Position numbers and translations under genes: made by a program. Of a stretch of 64,000 bases of DNA, positions 22,971 to 32,416 are shown one piece after another. Origin of the DNA: Wurfbainia villosa (Eukaryota > Streptophyta > Magnoliopsida > Zingiberales > Zingiberaceae); assembly GCA_025175895.1 (NCBI GenBank), contig CM045989.1, positions 22,375,928-22,439,927 on the forward strand. Direction: 5' to 3'. A model generated the notes under the pieces. That model was not told the origin of the DNA. It made no database searches and was given only the letters and a program-made list of their open reading frames with translations. Position 1 is the stretch's first letter. Every line of letters starts with the position of its first letter.

Positions 22971-24170
22971 TTATTGAATCCTAGACTGACTCCGGTTAGG
23001 ATTAATACTAGACTCGATTTCATGGTCAGAGTTGAGTTTGGTATGAATCGGTTCGTTAGTTGGTTTTACTATGAGTTTTGTGGGTTCATGTCCTTCATCG
23101 AATACTACATTAATGATTTCCTCGATTTTAAGGGTTTCATTGTTGTAGACCCTATAGGCTCTACTTGTGTTTGAGTATCCTAGGAAGATTCCGATGGTTG
23201 TTTTGGAGGTGAACTTTCCTAGGTAGTCCTTAGTGTTTAGGACATGTACCTTACATCCAAATACCCTAAAGTATTTAATGTTATGCACTTTGCCATGGTA
23301 GGTTTTGTATGAGGTCTTAAGGTGCCACTTGACCAATAGGATTATATTTTGGACATAACAAGCCATACTAACGGTTTCTGCCCAAAACCTATCGGGTAGT
23401 TTATACTCGTTCAACATGGTTCTAGCGGCTTCTTGTAGGGTTCTATTTTTTCGCTCGAATAGATCATTTTGTTGTGGGGTTCTAGGATAGGAGAATTCAT
23501 GGTGGTATCCGTTTAGGTTACAGAAGTTGATGAACCTATGATTTTCGAATTCACCGCCATGATCGCTTCTAAGTCTTTTAATCTTAAGGTTCTTTTGGTT
23601 TTCGCTTAGCTTACACAAGTTGGTGAGTTGGTCTAAGGTATCACTTTTGTGTTTAAGAAACCTAACCCAGGTAAACCTAGAATAGTCGTCAATTATGATT
23701 AAGCAAAATTGACTACCATTTAGTGACTTGGCAACATGAGAATTGAATAGATCCAAATGTAGGGGCTCAAGCACACTTTTGGTTCGTTCTTGATTAGTTA
23801 GTTGATGTTGTGCCCTAGGTTGTTTACCTTGTTGACAAGCATTACAGATTTTATTGTCCAAGTTATTAAGGTTAGGCAATCCTTTGACTAAGCTACTTTG
23901 ACTCATCTTGTGAATGAGTCTTGGGTGCAAGTGACCGAGTCGTCGGTGCCACAACCAAGATTCCTCTTGCTGTGTCATAAGACACTTGGTTGAGGAATTG
24001 GGTAAGTTAATTGTGTAGATATTGCTATTCCTAGTTCCTTTAAGTATTGTTTTAGAGGTTTCATTAGTTTTAATTAAGCATTCATTTTCTAGGAATATAA
24101 CCTTATAGTTATTATCACACAATTGGCTTACACTAAGTAAATTATATTCAAAATCTTCGACAAATAACAC
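22971..24170 (-). pseudogene. Copia pre-integrase and integrase, catalytic triad present
   Basis: 399-codon uninterrupted frame. Pre-integrase zinc site (LWHRRLGHLHPRLI ... CNACQQGKQ), then the DDE core with all three acidic residues: aspartate in PLHLDLF, aspartate in RSDHGGEFE, glutamate in FERKNRTLQEAA. C-terminal GCKVHVLNTKDYLGKF and IFLGYSNTSRAYRVYN are present. It would insert element cDNA into the genome. Best preserved integrase in the window, though a frameshift/stop near 22960 separates it from RT. Confidence 0.9.
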
Positions 24171-24345
24171 ATTCTAAATTGTAAAATTAGAGTTTATCTC
24201 AATATCACCTGATCCGATGATTTTAAGCTTGTCGTTGTTTTCGAAAGCTACTGATCCTTGTCGTTTGAATCTAAGCTTTGAAAATTTAAGTTAGTCTCTG
24301 GTCATATGTCGGGAGCATCCACTGTCCAACATCCATTGATCCTAC
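24171..24345 (-). pseudogene. Copia aspartic protease fragment
   Basis: The catalytic motif DSGCSRHMT is encoded at about 24300-24327 (minus), upstream of the integrase. Stops follow within the fragment (near 24290 and 24176). Confidence 0.75.
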
Positions 24346-25052
24346 ACATATAGTAGTTGGATTGGATATCGGAATTTAAGAGTTGGTTGAAGATTATTAG
24401 TCCTAGAATCATCTCACCCTTTTCTACATGATCAAACACGTTATCCTTATGTGTTCTTGTGAGATGACTTCAATTTTACTTGATTAAATTTAATGAATTG
24501 AAACTAGTCAATCTTGGATTAGATTCGGATTTAACCCTAAGCTTGTCAAGTCACCTTTTCAAGAAATTGGCTTCTAGGTTGTGGTGAGGCACAGGGGCCT
24601 TCTTTGATCGGAAAAATGATCACTTCCTTAGACAAAGCCAAGTTTGAGAAAATGATAATTTGATTCACCTAAGATCACTTCCTAGTCTAACTAGTTTAGG
24701 ATACAGCGAGGTAGCTTCAGCTAGTTCCACTTAATCGAGTGCACCGAGCTAGATACGCCTTATCTAACTCGAACGCATAGGACTTCGCTTCCCTAGCGTA
24801 CTATCATCTCCCCGCGTCCTGATATTATGTCGTCAAGTGTTGACAAGTTATAGATCCTATCTAACCGTTCTAAAAAAAAAAAAAAAAGACCTAAGCATGC
24901 AAAGTCTAATTTCAAGTAATAGCACAAACAAATTTAATACTGACTCCCTCTGGAACTTTGAATCGATTCGGTCTTTCCACGTAGTGGATTTGGTCCTTGG
25001 GTACCTAGTATTTATTAGATCCTAGTTGAGAAATCAAAGTGGTCTTAGGGAC
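24346..25052 (-). other. gag-protease spacer of the right Copia copy
   Basis: Matches 17380-18025 and has no coding family. Contains a T/A homopolymer (A run at about 24871-24886). Confidence 0.6.
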
Positions 25053-25560
25053 TCATGCTTGGATTTGTTTTTTATTACGATTTACAATCGACATATACGA
25101 CTTATTAGTCGTATTTGGTCTAAATCCAAGTTCGACCTTGTTGTACACGACCCTTTGTGATCCAAGTAAAAGGTCCAGTCCCTTGGATCCCAAAGTAAAC
25201 ATTTCCAACATATGCCTAAGGTCTTCGACTTGTCCTTTCAAAAGTGAGTTCTCAATTTTGAGCTTTTCAACTCGAGTTGAATCCTCCTCTTGAACTTGAC
25301 TAGTCGAAGAGGTTAGGAAGACTTCGTGTTTAAGGAGTTTGACTTCCTCAACTAAAGTCTCGAACTTGGACTCAGGCATAGCTAATTTTCTAGTTAATAA
25401 TTTGATTGCATTATACAACGTACTAATTAAGGACCAACTTAGCTTAAGTGAACCTTTTTAACTGGATGCGGATCTGTGGCTTGTCTTGAATAGTGATTCA
25501 TCATCGGATCCAGAATCGGACTCTTCCTCGGGTTCAAACTCTTGCTCGTGTCTTTACTTT
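25053..25560 (-). pseudogene. Copia gag C-terminal fragment (coiled coil)
   Basis: Parallel to 18026-18679: SSTSQVQEEDSTRVEKL, then SLLKGQV and SQRVVYNKVELGF. The acidic serine stretch upstream (25440-25560) has lost its frame. The capsid and PBS are absent, because the sequence is replaced at about 25560 by plus-strand 3' untranslated sequence. Confidence 0.8.
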
Positions 25561-25628
25561 ACTTGTTTTTATGCTTTAAATTTCCCTTAACTTTGCTTCG
25601 GTTTTCCATAGATCAAAAAGGGGGAGAT
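25561..25628 (+). other. plus-strand 3' untranslated end and polypurine tract
   Basis: Ends AAAAAGGGGGAGAT (25615-25628) directly in front of the LTR start at 25629. Orientation is opposite to the pol immediately to its left, marking one breakpoint of the composite. Confidence 0.7.
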
Positions 25629-25851
25629 TATTGGTGCAGGGGCACCAGATAATCGAACCTAGGTTTTGATTATGGCAAAGACCCAAAGTTAAGGTCATAT
25701 CATTATCTCATGATCTGAACCTAGTGTGCAGGAATGTTAAGCTGAGCTGAAGGTCGGGCGACACTGGGAGAACTTTGGAGGGAGTTGAAGAACCCAAGTG
25801 AAGATCAGAAGCTAAGCTACAAGTCACAAAGGGCCTAAGGTAAGCTCGTGT
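25629..25851 (+). repeat. outer right LTR of the composite, truncated
   Basis: First 223 bp of the LTR family of 15803-16850 and 19442-20546, starting TATTGGTGCA. It is cut by the solo LTR at 25852 and is not recognisably resumed on the far side. Confidence 0.8.
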
Positions 25852-27565
25852 TGTAGGGATCCCGAGTGATAAACAAAATTTTTGCAGCGGAAAACTTAGG
25901 ATCCCTCCAGAGATCCAAGCGAAAAATCATACTCGTTTCTATTATCGATTCTATCCTATAGGAATCGAGATTACCTTCGATGCGTGCCCTTAGAATTCCC
26001 ATCAGTAACACTTGCGGATCTCAGCGTGGTCAGAATGTTCACGCCTCTACGGTGCACACACACACACACTTGGAGAGAAGAAGTGAACTAATGATTGTTC
26101 TAGCAACCACAAAATATCCCTCCATTCCCTTTCTTCTTACTCAGCTACAAGGAAGAACCGAACCCGCACAAAAAAATGAGAATCAAAATTATCATTCAAA
26201 CACACATGATGCATTAATCAAATTAATGCACTTTAATGATACATTAAATGCATTATCATTTTTCCTAATCTTTCTTTCAATGTGAATGAAAAATAGGAAA
26301 ACCATTAATGCTCATTTAATGCACCTTAAATGAGACTTTAAATCTCATTTAAAACTCTATTTCAATAATTCGTGTGATCACATGATTAATCGTAATTAAT
26401 CATGCAAAAATATAATTAATCACAATTAATCATTTAAGTCTTCTTCACTTGGTTTGACTCGAGTCTTACTCAACATAAACCAATTTGAGTCCAACTCAAA
26501 TTTAGCCAAGTAATGAGTCTTACTCATTCTAGTTAATCCAATTAACTAATAATTCATTTTAGTCAAACTAAAATAATTTCCTCTCCAAAATAATATGTTC
26601 TTTGTGTGTGACCCTATAGGCTCTCATAACGTTGGCAATGTATCTAAAACCATTTTAGATACATAAGCAATGAACGACATCTAGCAATACATCATTGCTA
26701 CCCAAGTGATGAGAATGTCGAGATCCGACAACCTCTTCCGTGACTATTATCATATGACAGTGTCTTTCTATCCTTGATATCTCAGATCGATCAATGAGGC
26801 ATAGACCGTGTCACCCTCTTATCAATCTTTATGTTTCTTGATCCCCAAGTAGACTCAAACAAATGAGCTCAATATCTCATATTGACTCATTTGAGCATGG
26901 TCATGCATTTCTTGATCCTACTCTATCAAGAGGCCAAAGATATCTCTCCCGTCATATGGGAGGGATAGATCCCATCTACATCACTCACATCCCTCCGCAT
27001 AATTCGTTACATAGTCAGTGATCGCCGTTATAGTCACCCAGTTACGGTGTGACGTTAGACGATACCAAAGTACATAACTCCTTATGTAGGGAACCGTAGT
27101 GACTTCAGGTCTAAGGACTATTCATACCAATAGTCACATGAGAAAGTATATGACACTCATATAACGATCCATGATACTTTCTCATGGTGGGTCAATTCAG
27201 TATATATAGTCTCCAATATATATACCCATGTATCAATGTGATATCACATATCCATGACTTGTGAGACCAAGTCATCCATTGACCTACATGCTAGTCTCAA
27301 TGTATTAATATAGCCCTTGTCTATTAATACAATACTCGACTAGGAATTTTTAAGAATAGTGTTCTCTACAGCTTCTCATAATCAATTCTACCAATTGATA
27401 TACTGTAGATAATAACCTACTATTCATGGGCATTATTATATTTATTTAGCTGGCACACGCATAAAGAAATATAATAATCACTCTTTGCCTTTATTAATAT
27501 AAGAATATAATACAAACGTCTCCCTCACCAATCATCTCATAATTGGCACTAAGGGCTCATACTAA
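25852..27565 (-). mobile_element. solo LTR of an Angela/Tork-like Copia element
   Basis: 1714 bp without PBS, polypurine tract or coding sequence. Starts TGTAGGGATCCC; on the minus strand it starts TTAGTATGAGCCC, lacking the expected leading TG. CGTGT flanks both sides (25847-25851 and 27566-27570), supporting a single insertion followed by LTR-LTR recombination. It shares its layout with the LTR at 59034-61207. A CA dinucleotide run is at 26057-26072. The 101-codon frame at 25980-26285 has no family match. Confidence 0.75.
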
Positions 27566-27569
27566 CGTG

Positions 27570-28055
27570 TGTAACACCCATAAAATTCTAAGATGTTTAA
27601 AGTGGTTATATAGATTGTAATGCCCATAAAAGGTTCAGAAATAACAAAAAAAAAAAAATATAGTGGTTCGTTATAGCTAGGATTCGAACCATGAACCTTC
27701 TAATTGTGAGATTGCCATGATACCACTAGGTCATAGGATAATTCTTGGCTAGGATATATAAAGAATATATAAATAACATAAATGAGAAGATGAGGGGTTG
27801 GTTTCATTTCCCCATGAGAGGATGAAGAGTGTTCATCTCCCTAGGTATTAAAGAGGAAATTAAGAGAAGAGAGGAAGTAAAACCCCACCTTCCTTCTCCA
27901 TTCTTCCTCCTTCCTCATCCTTGGCCGAAACCTCTCCTCCTTCCTCCCTCTCCATCTCAAGCTTTAGTACTCCTTGTGTTGGGATTCTCAAGAGGGGTTT
28001 CAAGGGGATTTTCTCACAAGGCTTGGTAATTGCTAGAGGATCAAACTCCACCTTC
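27570..28055 (+). repeat. probable start of a gypsy-type LTR
   Basis: Begins TGTAACACCC, a common start of plant gypsy LTRs, and is joined at about 28055 to sequence homologous to the interior of the gypsy LTR 32417-35246. Contains the tRNA-like segment 27676-27737 and a CT-rich block 27880-27960. No coding gene recognised; the 66-codon frame at 27829-28029 is low-complexity. Confidence 0.5.
27646..27737 (-). ncRNA. tRNA-like segment with Pol III boxes and T run (SINE head or tRNA relic)
   Basis: On the minus strand a box-A-like TGACCTAGTGGTATCATGGC (27733-27714) is followed by a perfect box B GGTTCGAATCC (27690-27680), at the spacing of a tRNA gene, then about 21 bases later a run of 13 T (complement of 27646-27658), a Pol III terminator. 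No acceptor-stem pairing or canonical anticodon arm is evident, so it is not called a tRNA. A tRNA-derived SINE or relic is the likelier reading. Confidence 0.5.
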
Positions 28056-28517
28056 TTGAGTGGACCAGTGGAGCCTGACAGAGCTACTGCACACACCCTC
28101 CTGATGTACCACTAACCCATGAGTGACTGTGTGCAGATCATGTAACTAGTTGTGGGCTCAACTACAAAGGAACTCCGTCCACCCAACATGCAATCATGCA
28201 AGATGGTGCATGACACTAAAGCATGTAACACCAACCAAAATACGTCTGCAAATAATATGCACAAAAAAAATGAGTACATATCAATGACCTAATACAGGGA
28301 AAGTATATCTAAAAGCTAATCAAGTGCATGTCACAACTCCCAAAATAAGTACACATGGTAGGTATCAAGATAATATCGACTAAGATAGAAATGCATGTTT
28401 CATGTATGGCACAGTGACATACAAGGGGAGATAAGACATAAAAATTACTGCAATCTATAACCAACTAAGCATATCAATATGACAATATCTAAAAGATAAG
28501 TTAAAATACCTGCAACA
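28056..28517 (-). repeat. gypsy LTR interior fragment
   Basis: Homologous to 33410-33870 and 48200-48620 (shared GACCAGTGGAGCCTGACA and GATAAGT-AAA-TACCTGC words). Cut by the solo LTR at 28518 and resumed at 29765. Confidence 0.7.
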
Positions 28518-29759
28518 TGTAGGGGATCGATTGGCCGGCTAGAGGGGGGTGAATAGCCCTCTTACGATGGATGTCGAAATTCTCTCGTTCGTTTGCTCGT
28601 CTACACAATCGTTAGCGCAGCGGAAGCATAAACAATAAAGACAAAGCGATAAACAAAAATACAAACGCTAACAAAGAAGATGTAACGTGGTTCACGGCTA
28701 CGCCGCTAATCCACGATCCCGATTCGTCCGAGGTGAATCACTCCTTCAAAGTCAATCACTCTTGGTCTCTCCTTTGCACCAAGCTAGGTGGAGGTAACCT
28801 TTACAAATCAAGCACACTCCTTCTTTTACAATAGATGTGAAAGAAATCTAAGAGAAGGAGTTTGAATCTTGTGGAGCACTTGGATGGTCGTTTAGAACTT
28901 GAGCATTAACCTCGCAAAGCTCCACACCCTCTCTTTTTATAGAGAGGGCTGATTTCTTCCCGTTGGCCGCCACCAATCGACTGCTGCCCTTGGCAGTCGA
29001 CTGCCGCCACTCCAACGGCCTCCGAACACGTCGGATCCCGACCGTTGTAGTCCAACGGAACACTTGGCAGTCGACTGATGGACCTCACCACGATCACGCC
29101 TCGTAGTCAACCGCCACGATCGGCTATGAGCGGTTCTGTTCGCGACATCCTTCGCGCGCATCGCCATTCCATGGCCCGATCACGGGCATAAACCCATCAG
29201 TCGGATACCAGTCGAACACACTCAACTCAGAGCAGTCGACTGCCATTCCATGGCAGTCAACTGGTGCCGTGTGAAACTCAAACTTAACATAAGTTTGAGC
29301 TTCCGGAGGTCGGGTAAACCTTAACTCTTGCGGTCAAGTCTCCGACACTCAGCCATTCGGCCAAGTTCACCTAATGAGCTACTTACATTTCACTTATTCT
29401 CTCATCTCACTCGAAGTCCCTCGCCGAAGCTCTCTTCGTTCGCGGCCACGTCCCTCGGCAGCATCAGGCACACGGCTCTGCAATGCTCCTTCGCGTCTCT
29501 TGCCTCCGAAGTCTGCTTCCTTGGCTTCACTTCAAGTCATCTCGTCCGGCGGTCCCTCGGCAACATCAAGCACACGGCTATGCAATGCTCCTTCTCTGAC
29601 TCAGGCACGAGGTTGTGAGGGTGAACCTGCTAAGGCTCCATGTGCGAATTACTAAGTCCTGTAAGACTCCAACGCACATATCAAATAACAATATCATCCT
29701 AACTTAAACCCTTTGCCACACACATCAAAACCTTATCATGGCAAGAGATTGCCCTAACA
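28518..29759 (-). mobile_element. solo LTR of the SIRE-like subfamily of element 9
   Basis: 1242 bp, TGTAGGGGATCG to GCCCTAACA, with CAACA on both sides (28513-28517 and 29760-29764). No internal region. Same subfamily as the LTRs at 36779-37984 and 41049-42175. Contains the GAGGGGGGTGAATAG end word (28543-28557), TATA box 28934-28941 and palindromes at about 28975, 28995 and 29232. Open frames of 60-96 codons within it are shadows of this GC-rich LTR. Confidence 0.87.
28934..28941 (-). promoter_or_regulatory. TATA box of the solo LTR
   Basis: Complement reads TATAAAAA, about 35 bp downstream (minus strand) of a pair of palindromes 20 bp apart. Confidence 0.55.
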
Positions 29760-29764
29760 CAACA

Positions 29765-31344
29765 TACACAACCACTGCAATCTACAAGCAATGCACATCC
29801 AGATACCATGATAAAGCCTTGTGTCTCTCAAGGTAATACAAAAGGAACTATCTATGAGCTACCGCAAATGGAACTCGTGGGTCGACAATCAATATACTAA
29901 GCACATTCTATGCGCAACTACATGCTACCACGAATGGGACTCGTTGGTAGACAGGCAGTAGAAAGACTCAATGTCTGCGGGCAACGACATGCTACCACAA
30001 ATGGGTCTCGTGGGCAGACAGCGTATATAGATATCTAGTTATTGACTGCATGCAACAACATGCTACCACTAATGGGTCGCGTGGGCAGTCAATTATCGTA
30101 GGTTGTTAAGCCTAGGGTTATCCAATACATCTAGCATAGAATATCTATCAAAGTCGATAAAGATCATAAGTCCACTAATAAACACGTCGAGATGATTAAT
30201 CATAGGGTTTCGTCCCAGCTAATAGGAAACACCTATCAAGGCCAATAAGAACAACACATCTACTAACAAGCATGACAAGAGGGTTAAGCCTAAAGTATAT
30301 CATTTCTAACAGTTTAATCATGCATGCTACAACATGCTACCACGAACAGATCTCGTGGGTACTTAAGATGTAAAGTAGCTATCTAACTACAGACGTCATA
30401 CGAATCCGATTGTCACCAACTCCGAACGAATAATGCAAAAGTATAACTTTATGGTAGGTCATCTCAACCATGATTGGGAGGCATGATTGACCACAAATAT
30501 ACAAAGCACCTATAGGAAAACTCTACTGTAAACTTTTTCAACCACGAATGGGTGATATAGTTGGCAGCCTATAGATATGAACAACGTTATATACCCTCTA
30601 AGGATTAATCGCATCAGAATCATACGACCTCTACTAGTCCCATCACCATATCAACTGAAATAGTAAATGGATAAACATATACCAATAAGCACATCCGGGT
30701 TATTATGCCTAGGGTTCCAACACCTAGGGTTTTACTATTGTTTCATTCCTGAGATCCGCTCCTACGGAATAACCTCATCTAAGTTATTCTATCTCTACTA
30801 GTCTGAATCATGGTATCCACTGCAATAACACATAACCAAATAAACACATAACAACAATATCTAATAAACGACAGCATAGTCATACTAATGGAAATCATTG
30901 GCTAAAATTAATTAGGGTATAACTAAAGGGGGTCATGCCAGTACAAAGTCAAAGCAATATGCTATAGAGCATCAAGTGCAAATATACCCTAAACCACGTA
31001 AGCAACGTAATCATATCATCATGTACTAAATCTAGAGAATTTATCTCTAGAATTTATTCACCTGTTAGCCATCTGGAGATGTCCTATCGCCGCCAAGTCT
31101 CCAAATCGACTTTGTCAATAATACCTTGAATTTCCAAAACATAAAAATCATCGAAAATCCATACAAAATTCAAAAATGCACAGGTTAACCTACCAAACGT
31201 GGCGAACTCCGAAAATCCAAAAACCCTTAAAAACTTGAAAACCTAGGCGCTCTGATACCAAATAATATGGGTGGATCTTTAACATATTATTTAACCCTAG
31301 CTGATATGGTCCCAACCACGGACATCCACGCTCACCGCACCACA
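29765..31344 (-). repeat. gypsy LTR-derived mosaic
   Basis: Closely matches 52985-54180, which lies inside the LTR beginning at 52470. Non-coding. A primer-binding-site complement (GCTCTGATACCAAA, about 31250-31263) sits near its right end, and integrase sequence starts at about 31345. A tandem repeat occupies 29860-30110. Confidence 0.65.
29860..30110. repeat. tandem repeat with CCACGA/TCGTGG hairpins
   Basis: Four degenerate units of about 75-85 bp, each with ACATGCTACCAC, AATGGG and CGTGGG plus a GCAGACAG-like end. The same array is at 53050-53310 and, inverted, at 56500-56735. Confidence 0.75.
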
Positions 31345-32396
31345 AAATCCATGGTAATGTGATCCCACTTCCACTCGGGAATACGAATCCTCTGAAGTAA
31401 TTCGATTGGTCTCTGGTGCTCAGACTTTACCTATTGACAAACTAGACATCTAGCAATAAAATCTACGATGTCTTTCTTCATGCCGTTCCACCAATACAAA
31501 TGCCTTAAATCTCGATACATGTGGGTTCCGCCTGGGTGGATCGCAAATCGAGAGCGATGAGCTTCCTGAAGTAACTCCTCCATGACTGGGTGAGACTGAG
31601 GTACGCATAATCTGCCCCAGAAATAAATAATACCTTCGTCATCTCGGGTGAACTCAGTCTGCTTTCCAGAGGTTATCTGACTACCAATGAATCGTAAATG
31701 CTGATCACTAGCCTGATCCTCCTGGACTCTCGTCCGGATAGATGACTGAGCAACCATGGTAACAAGAACGCCTTGCTTTATCGATCCCTGCTCCTCAAGG
31801 TCCAACTCGGAGAAACCCTGAATCAAATCCGTGACTAAAACTCGGTAGGAAGCTAAAGTCCCTCGGGACTTCCGACTAAGTGCATCGACAACCATATTGG
31901 CTTTCCCTGGGTGATAGCTAATGGTACAGTCATAATCCTTCAGGAACTCCATCCATCTCCTCTGTCGGAGATTGAGTTCCTTCTGCGTAAATAGATATTT
32001 GAGACTATTATGATCAGTGAGAATCTCAAAGGTAATACCATACAGATGACGCCGTCAAATCTTCAAGGCAAAGATAATAGCAGCTAACTCTAGATCATGT
32101 ACTGGGTAGTTTTTCTCATGCTCCTTCAACTGGCGAGAAGCATAAGAGACCACCCTGTCGTGTTGCATCAGTACTGCGCCTAAACCCTGAAGAGACACAT
32201 CGGTATAAAGGACGAAACCGTCGTCCCCTGATGGCAATACCAGAATCGGTGCTGACACCAGTCTCTTCTTCAACTCCTGGAAGCTGGTCTCGCACGCCTC
32301 TGACCACATGAACTTAACGCCCTTCCTGGTAAGACGTGTCAACAGCATAGCAATGCTTGAAAAACCCTCAACGAACCGTCTACAATATTTATTCGG
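31345..32396 (-). pseudogene. gypsy RNase H and integrase N-terminal fragment
   Basis: Reads from the last part of RT (RFVEGFSSIAMLLTRLTRKG) through RNase H (SGDDGFVLYTDVSLQGLGAV, HEKNYPVHDLELAAIIFALK) into the tether, the integrase zinc site (HPGGTHMYRDLRHLYWW ... CLVC) and the first integrase strand near 31400 (IPEWKWDHITMDFVV). One stop near 32055 replaces a tryptophan and others follow 31430. Everything from gag to the RT core is missing: the fragment begins at the PBS. Confidence 0.85.
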
Positions 32397-32410
32397 AGCT
32401 CTGATACCAA
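32397..32410 (-). other. primer-binding site of a gypsy copy
   Basis: Complement reads TTGGTATCAGAGCT, initiator methionine tRNA type, six bases from the LTR at 32417. RT-coding sequence begins right after it, which shows an internal deletion. Confidence 0.8.
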
Positions 32411-32416
32411 ATAAAT

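Noticed and set aside
25980..26285. 101-codon frame in the solo LTR
   Set aside because: Inside an LTR with a CA-repeat, no family resemblance, and the related LTR at 59034-61207 shows no comparable protein.
27676..27737. Functional tRNA gene
   Set aside because: Box A and box B are visible but the acceptor and anticodon stems do not pair convincingly, so it is kept only as tRNA-like.
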